Assembly (NCBI GenBank): GCA_033439685.1
Contig: JAUEDM010000002.1
Span: 5,704,001-5,768,000 of the forward strand
Reading direction: 5' to 3'
Source of the DNA: Apodospora peruviana
Taxonomy: Eukaryota > Ascomycota > Sordariomycetes > Sordariales > Lasiosphaeriaceae
DNA: 64,000 nucleotides
Part shown: positions 1 through 10,997 of the stretch, in pieces
How positions within the stretch are numbered: the stretch's first letter is position 1
Layout: each line of letters begins with the position of its first letter
Notes under the pieces: generated by a model
The model's database searches: none
Told to the model about the DNA's origin: nothing
Seen by the model: only the letters and a program-made list of their open reading frames with translations
Program-made: the position numbers and the translations under genes

Positions 1-12
1 ATGCCACACGTC

Positions 13-313
13 AGCTAGTTGATAGGTGATACCTCTTCTCTTCCCCAGGTCCGCCCACAAAATGCCACGGCTTACCTAGTTGATAGTCGGCACTTCTTCC
101 CTTCTAACACTCTTCCTACTTACCTAAGAAAACTAAAACCAAAGCGATAACAAGAAAGATTCTCCCCTAAAATGCCAAGGCTCAGCAAGTTGATAGTTGA
201 TACCTCTTCCCATTCCCCCTCTGGGGCAAACCACCCAAACCTCCGGTGCTCAGCTAGTTGATAGTCGATACCTCTTCCCATCGCTCCGGCCCGGGCCAAC
301 CACCCAAACCTCC
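13..313. repeat. Degenerate short tandem repeat, four copies
   Basis: Four imperfect copies of a core reading roughly agctagttgatagtcgatac then cctcttccc start near 13, 77, 183 and 251. Most are preceded by aatgccacgg-like sequence. The last two copies are each followed by a shared ccacccaaacctcc segment. Spacing is about 64, 106 and 68 bases. No coding potential is evident. Function unknown. Confidence 0.7.
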
Positions 314-421
314 ACCTGCCCGCCCGCCACAGCCAACTAAGCGTTTGTAGTAAACTGGTTCCGGAACCTTGGAGTAGGTCCAGCCCGGGATAGCGTGAAG
401 GTTCGCTTGTCGCACGTCCTT

Positions 422-1225
422 TCATCGGTCGAAGACTGTGCGCAGGCCAGAATTGTTGTCTTCGTCGAGTTTAGACGGGGACCTGTATGACTTCTCCCAC
501 TTGGCACGCTGGGCCTCCGTACATTTGTTGTACACCAACCATGACTTATTCTCCTTTTGGTCGTGTTGCTTCACGTTGCCAAGTCCGCCATTATGGAGGC
601 GAACGTTCAAGGGAAACTCGACCGGCCGTGGTCCTATGAACAGACTATAGACATCTGGCGAAACTCCTTGAATGCCTCCCAGGTAAGCATTCGGCGTTCG
701 TCGTGCAGGATCCAAAGCTGCTTGAACATCCTAACGAAGAGCAGGATGTGCCTCGATATCTTTGACGGTTTGTCCATCGAGCCAAACACACGCGAAAGAC
801 TCTCGAGCAAGAGAATGCCGGTGCCGTCACTGGCTACAGCGGACTTGGTCCAAAGGTTCATTTTCATGATAATGTCATATGTCGCCTCAACGACGGTATT
901 GGCAATCTCAGTGATATTCTTGGATCCGTTGCTAGCTTTGTGGTACTGGGACGCGACGATCTTTGCTCTTTTCATCCGGTCGTACTAGGCATCGCTTTGG
1001 TCGGAGAATTTGGTGGCATTGGAGGCATGTGAGCTCCCAATTGACAGAGATCTGGACGTAGATGACTCTGTCTTCTATTCCTGGGGCTGATTGCTGGAGG
1101 ATCCGGCTGGCCCATAGTACGCCTGAGGAGGACCGGCAGAAGAACCTCCGCATGACGAAACCAAGACGCGTGTTGTATCTGTCCATTATGGAAATGTATG
1201 TGTTGCTTGGAGGTTGTGATGACAA
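422..1225 (-). pseudogene. Possible decayed gene, family not recognised
   Basis: Overlapping minus-strand frames of 97-113 codons run through this stretch, with no single frame dominating. One holds a plausible segment with the motif IGPRPVEFPLNVRL; another begins MKRAKIVASQYHKASNG. They cannot be joined by obvious splice sites, and I recognise no family. Either a degraded gene or chance open frames; confidence is low. Confidence 0.2.
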
Positions 1226-2614
1226 AGGAAGTTCACTGCTTCAAAAAGTAAAAAGTCTGTTTTGGAGGACCAGGCTTGTGAGGGCGGATGAGTTTGTGTT
1301 CTTGTCATCGACTCTTGACCGGTGAGTCGTGACCCAGTGGCCCTGGATCTGCCCGCAATTACCAAGACCTTAGAGGTTTATTTGCATGCACATCGGATGA
1401 CCTTTTAGTAATAATCATTATAGGATCAAAAAAGGACTAGTAGAAGAGCCTCCGTATGAGTGGTCTCGAGGATGACCATGGCCTGTGTTGCTCCGAAACA
1501 TGGTGTGAGTGCTTTCCTTCTGGCTGGGACTGCGGAGCAAGACGGGTGTTGACTGTGTTCATTGTACACAGCGGAAAGGCGGGTGGTGGTTGGAGACTGT
1601 GATAGCAGAGGACACTGCTTAAAGCAGGCAAATTAGTTTGGGAATTCTGAGTGAGGAGTCTGACGAGCATGACCTTGTGATGAACATTAAGAAGGGGGTT
1701 GATCTCTTTTCTCCATGGCTTACTATATTACCGGCATGACTGTGACGGCGGTCGCACATAACCTACTACAACTGCGCTAACACCCCCTCAATCCAAAGGG
1801 ATTTCGGAATTCCAAGGTGACAAGGCTTGGAATCTAGTGGGCTATATACTGCATGGGCCCAGGCCATGACAATGACCTTGTGATAAATAAGGGGTTTTGA
1901 TCTCTTGATTCTCTTCGATCTATGGCCTGTTATATTGGCCGGCAGGCATTGATAAGTTCCTCACGACTCTTGGGCCCTGTAATATCGTTTCTTGGGAAAA
2001 TTTCCTCCGAATTTGCGCGCCTCCAAGGCGTCTTTTAACAACACTAAATCTACCCCACCCAGCCACGTACGGATCCGTATTCCCTGTTGCCTTTTGCCTT
2101 TTGCCTCACTATACCTTAGCATTGACGCCCATAGTTTTATTACCTGAAACTAATTCACGATTCTTTTTACAACTGCCACTCATTTCCACCCTCCTATCGC
2201 CACCATAGTCAATTCTATGCTACAAGTAGCTACAGTCGCTAGCGAAAACGGCTTCCGCCTTACACATATCGCTTGTTTCTAAACGCACGGACTTTGCGGC
2301 ATTGCGACTCCGACACCGTACGCCAATTGAGCCCTGCATATTCCGTACACTATGCTAACCCCCTGCCTCCTGAACTGAAGCTGACATATAGTTTTTAATT
2401 GCATAGTTTTGCCAATTATATCCAGCTTAATTGCAATACTGCATTTTGCGTCTCAAACCCACGCAAGAGCCACGCTTTTAGACGTCAAATCACTGAGAAG
2501 TACAGTACATGTCATCTCAGCAATCGTCTTCTCTCTTTCCTTTACATCTAGGTATGAACCTATTGACTAGCCATTTCAAATAAATTCCCAAAGGCCGATA
2601 AATATGCTAGCCGG
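1226..2614. other. Gene-poor stretch with a dispersed repeat
   Basis: No convincing gene. Two diverged copies of a repeat (near 1667-1740 and 1865-1960) share the order gaccttgtgat, then ggggttttgatctctt, then ggcctgttatattgg. Related copies lie at about 27105-27290. The 3' part (about 2000-2600) is AT-richer and probably includes the downstream region of the receptor gene ending at 2615. Confidence 0.5.
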
Positions 2615-5600
2615 TCAGGGTGGTCTTTCTTGTAGCGTCCTCGATTCCACCGCCACTACTTGCTTGATCAACTCTAGTGCTTGCGATATTTGCCCGTCAG
2701 CCCGGTACGCCATCGCAAGGTTGTACTGCGACGCCAGTCGGTCAGGGTGTTCCTCAGTGAGCGTCCTCTCTCCAACTGCCACCACCTGCTCGAGCAGCCC
2801 CACCGTCTTTTTGATCTGTCCGTCAGATTGATATGCTCGTGCGAGTTCGTGCTGCGACGCCAGTCGTGAAGGGTGTTCTTCCGCAAGCGTCCTCTCTTCA
2901 ACTGCCACCACCTGCTCGAGCAGCCCCACCGCCTTCTTGATCTGTCCGTCGGCCTTGTATGCTCCTGCGAGCGCGTGCTGCGACGCCAGTCGTGAAGGGT
3001 GTTCATCCGCGAGCGTCCTCTCTTCAACTGCCACCACCTGCTCGAGCAGCCCCACCGCCTTCTTGATCTGTCCGTCAGATTGATATGCTCGTGCGAGCGC
3101 ATGCTGCGACGCCAGTCGGTCAGGGTGTTCCTCAGTGAGCGTCCTATCTCGAACTGCCACCACCTGCTCAAGCAGCCCTACCGCCTTCTTGATCTGTCCG
3201 TCAGATTGATATGCTCCGGCGAGCGCGTGCTGCGACGACAGTCGGTCAGGGTGCTCCTCAGTGAGCGTCCTCTCTCGAACTGCCACCACCTGCTCAAGCA
3301 GCCCCACCGCCTTCTTGATCTGTCCGTCAGATTGATATGCTCCGGCGAGCGCGTGCTGCGACGACAGTCGGTCAGGGTGCTCCTCAGTGAGCGTCCTCTC
3401 TCGAACTGCCACCACCTGCTCGAGCAGCCCCACCGCCTTCTTGATCTGTCCGTCGGCCTTGTATGCTCCTGCGAGTTCGTGCTGCGACGCCAGTCGGTCA
3501 GGGTGTTCATCCGCGAGCGTCCTCTCTTCAACTGCCACCACCTGCTCGAGCAGCCCCACCGCCTTCTTGATCTGTCCGTCGGCCTCGTATGCTCGTGCGA
3601 GTTCGTGCTGCGACGCCAGTCGGTCAGGGTGTTCATCCGCGAGCGTCCTCTCTTCAACTGCCACCACCTGCTCGAGCAGCCCCACCGCCTTCTTGATCTG
3701 TCCGTCAGATTGATATGCTCGTGCGAGCGCGTGCTGCGACGCCAGTCGGTCAGGGTGTTCTTCCGCAAGCGTCCTCTCTTCAACTGCCACCACCTGCTCG
3801 AGCAGCCCTACCGCCTTCTTGATCTGTCCGTCGGCCTCGTATGCTCGTGCGAGTTCGTGCTGCGACGCCAGTCGTGAAGGGTGTTCCTCAGTGAGCGTCC
3901 TCTCTCGAACTGCCACCACCTGCTCGAGCAGCCCTACCGCCTTCTTGATCTGTCCGTCAGATTGATATGCTCGTGCGAGCGCGTGCTGCGACGCCAGTCG
4001 GTCAGGGTGTTCCTCAGTGAGCGTCCTATCTCGAACTGCCACCACCTGCTCAAGCAGCCCTACCGCCTTCTTGATCTGTCCGTCAGATTGATATGCTCCG
4101 GCGAGCGCGTGCTGCGACGCCAGTCGGTCAGGGTGTTCCTCAGTGAGCGTCCTCTCTCGAACTGCCACCACCTGCTCGAGCAGCCCTACCGCCTTCTTGA
4201 TCTGTCCGTCGGCCTTGTATGCTCGTGCGAGCGCGTGCTGCGACGCCAGTCGGTCAGGGTGTTCATCCGCGAGCGTCCTCTCTTCAACTGCCACCACCTG
4301 CTCGAGCAGCCCCACCGCCTTCTTGATCTGTCCGTCAGATTGATATGCTCGTGCGAGCGCGTGCTGCGACGCCAGTCGGTCAGGGTGTTCCTCCGCGAGC
4401 GTCCTATCTCGAACTGCCACCACCTGCTCAAGCAGCCCTACCGCCTTCTTGATCTGTCCGTCAGATTGATATGCTCGTGCGAGCGCGTGCTGCGACGCCA
4501 GTCGGTCAGGGTGTTCCTCCGCGAGCGTCCTATCTCGAACTGCCACCACCTGCTCAAGCAGCCCTACCGCCTTCTTGATCTGTCCGTCAGATTGATATGC
4601 TCCGGCGAGCGCGTGCTGCGACGGCAGTCGGTCAGGGTGCTCCTCAGTGAGCGTCCTCTCTCGAACTGCCACCACCTGCTCGAGCAGCCCCACCGCCTTC
4701 TTGATCTGTCCGTCGGCCTTGTATGCTCCTGCGAGCGCGTGCTGCGACGCCAGTCGTGAAGGGTGTTCTTCCGCAAACTGCCCACTCCTCCACCGCCAGC
4801 ATTCTTCGAAACAACGCACACCCTCCCTAATCCGCCCCTCTACCTGCAAACACCGTCCAACCCAGAAGTACAATTCATATTTCTCTTCCATATCATCCGC
4901 ATCGGCCCGTTGAAGTATCCGCAGTGCATGTGGCAGATACGCTCTCCAAGTGTGCCGGTTTTCGTACTCGTCAGTCGGGAACTTTCCTGCCAAACACCGC
5001 ATCACTGTCTCTATGGTCTGCGTCTCAAGACCTTCTCTGCTCAGCCATATCCGCGTTGCTAAATGCACCAGGCTGTGCATGTCTAGCATATCGTCCCGCT
5101 TGGACACAAACGCGTATCCGCACAATGTGCCAATTGCGCTGACCGTCTGCGCTCTCGAGCCGAGCTCAGGCAGGAGCGATTGTGGGATCAATTTTGGCTC
5201 AATCTGTGACATGAACGAGAGAAGATCCGCTGTCTTGCCGTCCAGTTCGCGGATCTTTTGGAAGCTCACCACCCACGTCGTCGCCACTGCGTTCTTCGAC
5301 TGCTGATACCGCGTCCTATCTGGGAGCTCCTCGCTGAGCAGATCGACCATGTCCTTCTCCGTATTTCGTAGTAACCCAAGATACTCTGCAATCGACACCT
5401 CGTTTCGCTCTAGATAGGCCGCTGCCTGCGTAATCGCCAGAGGAAGGTAGGTGAGTTCGCGTAGTAGTTCAGTCACCGAGGCATCGTCGTGAATCAGATC
5501 TTTCCGCGTTACCAACTTCCCCAATAGCTCCTTTGCCTCAGACAAACTGAACTCATCTAACTTAATCGTGTCCTCGGCAACCCTTATGGCAACATCTCGG

Positions 5601-7378
5601 GAACGCGTCGTGAACATAATCCTTCCGTTTTCGCTCTGCGGGAGATAGCTGTCTAGGCTTTCTGGCATATTAGGACTCCCACAGACAAGTTTGATGTCGT
5701 CCGCATTGTCTATGACAAGCAGCCATCGTCCGGCCGCCTCCGAGCTCAGATACTGTCGTACAACCTCTTTGACATCTTGATCGTCACCACGTCTGATGTC
5801 GAGCTGTCTTGCGATATGCGTATAGGCCTGCTCGAAAGTGGCCGAGCTTAGCGCCGGCACCCAGAAGACAGAGCAGTCGGTTATATTCGCCTTTGTCCAC
5901 AATGCGAGCGCGAGGGCCACCTGCGTCTTGCCGACGCCACCAAGTCCGACAAGTGCCACCCGCGGACTCTTCCGGACGAATAGCCTGTCTCTGAGAGTGC
6001 CGAGTATCTGGTCTCGTCCGACAAAGCGTGTGTTCCTCGGAAAGGGAAGATGATACCACGGCCTAGCGATGCCATCTGTATCCATGTTAGTAGCCGTCAC
6101 AGCGCGCAGTCCATCTCTCATATACTAACTGTTCTGCGCGGCGCTGAGCTCGGCCGCCGGTACTACCGCCTGCGAACTCTCTCCGTTACCTCCCACACGG
6201 ACTACCCCGATGAAGTTATCGACGAAGTCCTTAACCGCCCTCTGATTATCGCTTAGGTAGTTGCGCGCGTGTGCAGAGATCTTGCTAGCCTTCTCCCAGT
6301 CAGACAGTGTGATATCCTGTAAACCCTGGTCGACGTTGAATCGGTAGTACTGGCCGGTCCCGCCGAATCGACCATCGAGACTCGCCGCCACCTTTTTGGA
6401 AGATGTAGCCATCTTCTTCAGCGCAGTGATGATCGACAGCCGTGTATTGCCAATTGCGACGACGTCTCCAAGGCCGGTGCCGATGCTGAGAACCCGTAGC
6501 GATCGACGCCCGGAAAACTGCCGCTGCGCCTCCTCGACCAGAACTTCGCATGGATTGTTGTATCCGAACCCCGCGTCGACAAACTCGATGCCGTCTCGGC
6601 CGGTCCTAATGGGCTTGAAGAAGGTTGTCGCCGCCGACGTCGCCCGTGCCACCTCCCAGATTGTGCAGCCATGGAGAGCGGCAGACGTGTCGTATGTCGT
6701 GAAGAGGGTCGGTCGCGCATCGACACTGTCCTTCGTAATCGCGAGGACGGCACTAAAGAGAAGTCAGCTGCGTGCTAAGTCCGCCATATGCATTTGATGT
6801 TATTACTTCAGCTAGACGTACGTCTTGGTGCACGACCCCTCACGGAACGCCATCTCTTCATGTGGGCATGTCGCGGCCGTTGTAGGGTCGTGCTTGCGTC
6901 GGGCAACACAATCCGGTTGAGTACAGAATTCTCTGACCGTCTGTTTGATCGCGGCCTCGAGGGCTTTGGCGGAGAAGGCGCCGGACGGCGACGCGGGGAA
7001 GATTCTCGTTTTCTTGGGCGTGAAGGCCTGCTGCGCCACCTTTTTGTACGCTCGGATACACTCGTCGACACTCATGCCTAACCTTCCAAGCATGATGGCG
7101 ATAATACTTCAAGCCATGTCAGTACACGTCCAGCTAGACAAAGAGCAGTCTTACCCTCCCGTGCTGGTGCCGCCGATAAAGTCAAAGTACTCGCAGGGTC
7201 GCGGCATGTGGTCCAGTCCCTGCACATCGCGGATCTTCTCCATAATGGCCTCCAAGATGAGAAGGCTCGATATGCCGCGGATGCCGCCTCCATCTGCAAG
7301 GTGTCAGCGGGGTAGCGAGGCTGGGAGGTACCGCTTACCGAGCGAGAGAATCCTCAACGGCACGCTGGAAGTCGTCAT
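2615..7378 (-). CDS. Patatin / NB-ARC / TPR receptor (fungal NLR-like), 1,515 aa
   Basis: Five exons: 7378-7339, 7293-7155, 7106-6822, 6752-6130 and 6075-2615; all introns are GT-AG (45-69 nt) and the joined frame is continuous. The N-terminus is a patatin-like phospholipase: oxyanion loop DGGGIRG (residues 14-20), nucleophile GGTSTGG (Ser57) and catalytic Asp in FVDAGFGYNNP (Asp214). The NB-ARC NTPase follows: P-loop GLGGVGKT (406-413), Walker B WLLVIDNADD (Asp485), sensor FTTRSRD, GLPLA-like LTYLPLAI and an MHD-like MHSLVH. The C-terminus is 17 TPR units of 42 residues (about 797-1510). This architecture is known in fungal NLR-like proteins linked to non-self recognition and heterokaryon incompatibility. 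Inferred role: ligand sensing by TPRs, NB-ARC oligomerisation and lipase output. The gene appears intact; the start is the ATG giving the canonical ILSLDGGG patatin opening. Confidence 0.9.
2633..4775 (-). repeat. 17 tandem 126-bp TPR-coding units
   Basis: Seventeen consecutive 126-bp units encode TPRs carrying the common core DGQIKKAVGLLEQVVAV; only the last unit (DGQISQALELIKQVVAV) is clearly diverged. Differences cluster at a few codons: D/S after EEHP, A/S/P before SQH, A/E after SQH, R/G before AY, K/Q/E plus A/S before DGQ, and R/E/G plus E/D before RTL. Near identity at the DNA level implies recent expansion or concerted evolution. Confidence 0.95.
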
Positions 7379-8009
7379 CGCGTCTGTGATGCTGTTGTAC
7401 TACCCGTAGTCCGCATGGGCAGAATACTGCAAGAGAGTTGAGGCGACCATAACGGAGAGAGAAGGCGACAGCGACACGAGCTTGGAGGGCGGGCGACGTG
7501 CGTTGTGGCTGCAGTTGCCTGCCTCAGCTGGTCTCGAGCCAAGCGCGAATCTCCCTTTGCCAGGCGCAGAGAAGTGACCGGGCCGTCGTTTCCCCGATGA
7601 GCTGACTGTAACCAAAGCGTTGGATTTGATTTGTCCGAGTTGCCGCTTGTTTCAAAGGGGAAAGATGCGCCCATCTCGCTTCCATTTATGATTATCCAGA
7701 TCATCATTCAACCTGCTCAATTACGACCCATATCGCTGAGTTGTTTGGTGTGTTGTGTCTTAATGGTACCGTTAAAAAAAATTCTGAAGCCTTTATTAGC
7801 CATACTTCTTATAGATATATTACAAATACTAACCGTGATGCAAGGCTTAATCAACTGTCTCAAGATACGTCGCTCGGAGAATAAGCGCTCGACTTCCGTC
7901 TTGCAATAATTCTCTACCTACTGAAACCATGTGACAGCGTCTTCAAGACCGGCGTTTGTCACACCCTCCCTAGCACGACGAGCAATTTCCAGAACCAGTT
8001 TTGCTGAAG
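7379..8009. other. Upstream region of the NLR gene, AT-rich distally
   Basis: This holds the 5' flank of the minus-strand patatin/NB-ARC gene (from 7378). A G+C-rich part lies to about 7620 and an AT-rich part at about 7680-7910, with runs such as gttaaaaaaaattctg. No gene is supported. Confidence 0.4.
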
Positions 8010-8664
8010 CTAGTTGTTTACTACTTTTTTTTTCGAGTGCTGGCGTAAGCCACTGAACAAATCATGAAGCATGTTTATAGCCTTGGAATGCTCTAATAAC
8101 TGGGCTTTTGTTGGTAGTCGAGGAAGTTCCACTAATTGGGTATCTATAGGAGCTTCCTCAAACCTCGATTGTGATCCTAGTAATTGGCGCAACACTTCAC
8201 ACCAAAAACAAGGATCAACACACATAGGCTTAATCCTAATGTCCATGGCCTTATGGAGTGCCGCGACGATAGCAAGTACACTACAGTCGTCGACGACCTG
8301 GAGTAGCGGTGAAGTGATTGTCATGTGGGGGTAGTCGGTGTCGTCCTTTTCAAGGATCTCCGAGAAAAACCTACGAGCTTGACCTAATATATCCTCCTTA
8401 GTAGTCTGGCCTGGGAGAGATGTCAGATGAAAAGGGGTGCCTGTCAGAAAGGAAGGTTCGAGAAGTGACCTCCACGTTGTCGTTGCTCACTTCCCGGATG
8501 AAACGGAGCATGCCATTGACGACCTCGTCATTCAACCATGGGCCAGGTTGTAATGTTTGAAGAGACTTGTCATGAATTTGGAAACTCGACCGATGAAATT
8601 GTAAGAGAGAAGTAGCTGGATCGCCATTGTGACTCGGTTCTGGCTGAGTAGTCAAATTAACCAA
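8010..8664 (-). pseudogene. Ulp1-like (C48) cysteine protease fragment
   Basis: The upstream part contains LQPGPWLNDEVVNGMLRFI, matching the substrate-groove signature of Ulp1/SENP proteases (W-L-N-D-E). The downstream part contains VVDDCSVLAIVAAL, reminiscent of the catalytic DCGV segment but with Ser for Gly. They lie in different frames, with the switch near 8445-8460 and no convincing intron. The catalytic His-Trp block of the family is not visible. Ulp1 domains in fungal accessory DNA are often cargo of DNA transposons. I read this as a decayed fragment. Confidence 0.45.
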
Positions 8665-8908
8665 GACATGGTCAGTAGGCTGAGCAACAATACACGTAGG
8701 TTCGGGCTGATTGTTTGTTGGACTCGTTTGTTTATCCTATATTAAGTTAGTATAGCAGAAAAATTTTGATACATTTTTGGCAACAGACCAGAATGCTGAA
8801 TGCTTGCTTAACGTCTTCAGGTATCTAGGAGTTCTTCTGGGCTATCCCAGAGGCGGGGTTAGATATCCGTGAGGATTTGGCATGGTTGAAAGCGTCCTGG
8901 ATGTGTTT

Positions 8909-9121
8909 TCTGGGAATAGCTTCAACATGGGTGGACGGCCGAGGGTTGCCGAGGCCACTCCAGGGCTCAGCCCGTTACATTACCCCTTTGTTGATACCTC
9001 CCTCCTGGAACTGGCAAGACTAGGGCTTGGAGCTTCACGTGGGTGTAACGGGCTGTGCCCGCAAGGGCCTCGGTAACCCTCGGCCGCGTGTGTCGGCCCT
9101 TAGATTGAAGCTATTCCCAGA
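8909..9121. mobile_element. Foldback/MITE-like element with long inverted repeats
   Basis: The left end tctgggaatagcttcaa is the exact reverse complement of the right end ttgaagctattcccaga. Complementarity continues inward imperfectly: ggccgagggttgccgaggcc against ggcctcggtaaccctcggcc, and agcccgttacat against gtgtaacgggct. The arms are about 80-90 bases around a short centre, so the whole unit could form one long hairpin. No transposase frame fits inside. No clear target-site duplication is visible. Probably a non-autonomous element. Confidence 0.7.
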
Positions 9122-9326
9122 TTGACACGCCGGCAGCGCACGCACCACCCCAGCACATCTAGAACCTTCCTTTCCCTGTGGTCAAAGCATTATGATCATG
9201 TATATTAAGAGCACTTCACTTATGGACCTTCGGCCCTCTTCTTTCCTTCTTCACTCAAGGAGTTTTGTAGCGCAGGTAAGTACCCCATTGCAACAATATT
9301 GCGGCTCCCGTCATAGGTTAAATATT

Positions 9327-9797
9327 CTAAACAGCATGGCGCCTACTTAATGTCCAAACTGGTTTATCAGAGAGCAAACTCCATACTCCTTGATCATCTG
9401 GCCAACCACCACATAAACCCCAATAGCAAGCACCGCGTAAGGGACTGTCGCGTAAATAACCAGGATCCTCCCGACATAATGCCGAATCGTCTGTCGGTTT
9501 CCACGTACCACTGTACGACTGGAGCGGGCCTTGTTCCAATTCCTCGCCGTCCTCGGATTGTATCTTCACAACTGCACATTATGTCCCTGCTCGTGCAGCT
9601 ACCTGGAGATTTGTGCCCCCCCATTTTGCAAAGCTCGAAATGGCATCCACTCCCCTCTGTACTCCACTACTGGGAAACATAATTCCGTCAATGATGGTTA
9701 AGGTTAATATGCTAGTCAGGGGGCTCTGCCCGGGTATGGTGACAATTGTTCCGGCATGGGCGACGTAGTTTCCCAGGTAGAAGACGAGGATATCCAC
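9327..9797 (-). pseudogene. Broken fungal multi-spanning membrane protein
   Basis: Minus-strand reading gives FYLGNYVAHAGTIVTIPG, a hydrophobic segment, FPSSGVQRGVDAI, then AARAG followed by an in-frame TAA and CAVVKIQSEDGEELEQ in the same frame. From memory, a large family of uncharacterised fungal membrane proteins has a FPxSGxxRGxDAI...AARAGALCxVV block, which the stop codon interrupts here. Both ends of the expected protein are missing. Treated as a pseudogene remnant. Confidence 0.4.
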
Positions 9798-10100
9798 CCA
9801 AGTCTTATATAGCTAAAATTAGGCTTAGTACGATTAAAGGAGCAGTTGAAAGGGTATATCAAGTACCCCCTAGCTCTTTGGCAGGAATTTTTTCTGTAAG
9901 ATAAGATAATGCAAGAAGGTTACATTTCTTGAATTATTTACTGATAACTTTGGTTGCATCCAACATCAGAAGGGCGTGATCAGCACTTCCCGCTTTGGCA
10001 GTCATTCTGCAAGCTTTCGTCAGCGCTATTTTCCACTGGCGCATGTTGCAACTCGTCTCGATCTGCGTCTGTTAGGTCTCAATCTCAAAACTACCTTACC
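9798..10100. other. AT-rich intergenic stretch
   Basis: Low G+C to about 9960 and no conserved frame. The last ~100 bases would be the 5' flank of the MetAP1-like pseudogene. Confidence 0.4.
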
Positions 10101-10825
10101 ATGAACGAACCGCCAGCAGCGCCGGCGAAGCGGAAGTGCTCTGGTGGAGACTGCGATAATGATGCCGGATCTTTGCAGTGTCCGACATGCCTGAAGCTGG
10201 GCAAGGACAACTTCTTCTGTTCCCAAGACTGCTTCAAGAGGAACTGGGTCAGTTCTCAGTCTTGAGCCTTTTGAGACAGAAAACCAGGCTGACAACTCTC
10301 CTGCTACCAGGCAACCCACAAGACGATACACAGTGCAGCGCAGAGCAACAACCCGCAGCCCGGATTCTAAAACCCCCAAGTCCAGGAGGTGCAAGGTCGT
10401 CACGACCTGGGGGTGGCCACGCATCAACACGCATTTCCACCCGCCGCCCTGGGTTCCGCATTACGGCAAGAGCAAGGTGCCGAGTATCTGCAAGCCCGGC
10501 ATGACCTTTACGATCGAACCGATTCTCACCCTTGGAAAGAATCAAGAAGTGCATTGGCCGGACAACTGGACCAACGTCACGGTCGATGGCAAGCGGACTG
10601 CTCAATTTGGTAGGTGCGAGACCTGATGATGCTGTGTCTGTGAATAACGCTAATAATTGGAGTTGCAGAACACACACTGCTGGTCACGGAAACGGGAGTC
10701 GAGGTCCTGACCGCCAGGAAGGAAAACTCTCCGGGCGGCCCAATACCAATACCAACAACAACGGACCGGGACAGCAAGACCCGAAAAACACATTCGCAGC
10801 ATTGTTTGAGCCTGGCGGCACCGTG
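10101..10825 (+). pseudogene. Methionine aminopeptidase 1 pseudogene with core deletion
   Basis: Translation from 10101 gives the MetAP1 N-terminal zinc-binding region (KRKCSGGDC, then AGSLQCPTCLKLG and FFCSQDCFKRNW). A usable intron (about 10247-10311) follows, then ATHKTIHSAAQSNNPQPGF and a TAA where Tyr is expected. The sequence then jumps to the C-terminal lobe: KVVTTWGGH, a one-base loss in the HGIN segment, FHPPPWVPHYGKSK, CKPGMTFTIEP and WPDNWTNVTVDGKRTAQF. A conserved intron (about 10611-10667) leads to EHTLLVTETGVEVLTARK. Roughly 200 residues of the catalytic core, including both metal-binding Asp, are gone; the Glu ligands in FTIEP and QFEHT remain. It lies tail-to-tail with the UbiA gene, 172 bases away. 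MetAP copies serve as self-resistance or target genes in fumagillin clusters, which makes its position notable. Confidence 0.8.
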
Positions 10826-10997
10826 AATAACATTGGCTTATGTGCGGCCCTGACAGCTCACTGCTTCGCACAAGGGCCCTCAACTTATCCCATGTGAAAA
10901 CATACCAAACTAGGTAGGTAAACAATCACACACAATGGAGGCCACTCTCCTCAATGAATGTGACCCAAGTGTCACCAAACCTTTTGTCTGAGCCTAC

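Noticed and set aside
2681..4759. Long plus-strand open frames across the TPR region
   Set aside because: They are shadows of the repeated minus-strand TPR codons; the repeat keeps all frames open but only the minus frame has family motifs and joins NB-ARC exons.
10333..10626. Functional short MetAP enzyme from the C-terminal lobe
   Set aside because: It lacks the two Asp metal ligands and the upstream core, and a stop and a frameshift separate it from the zinc-finger region.
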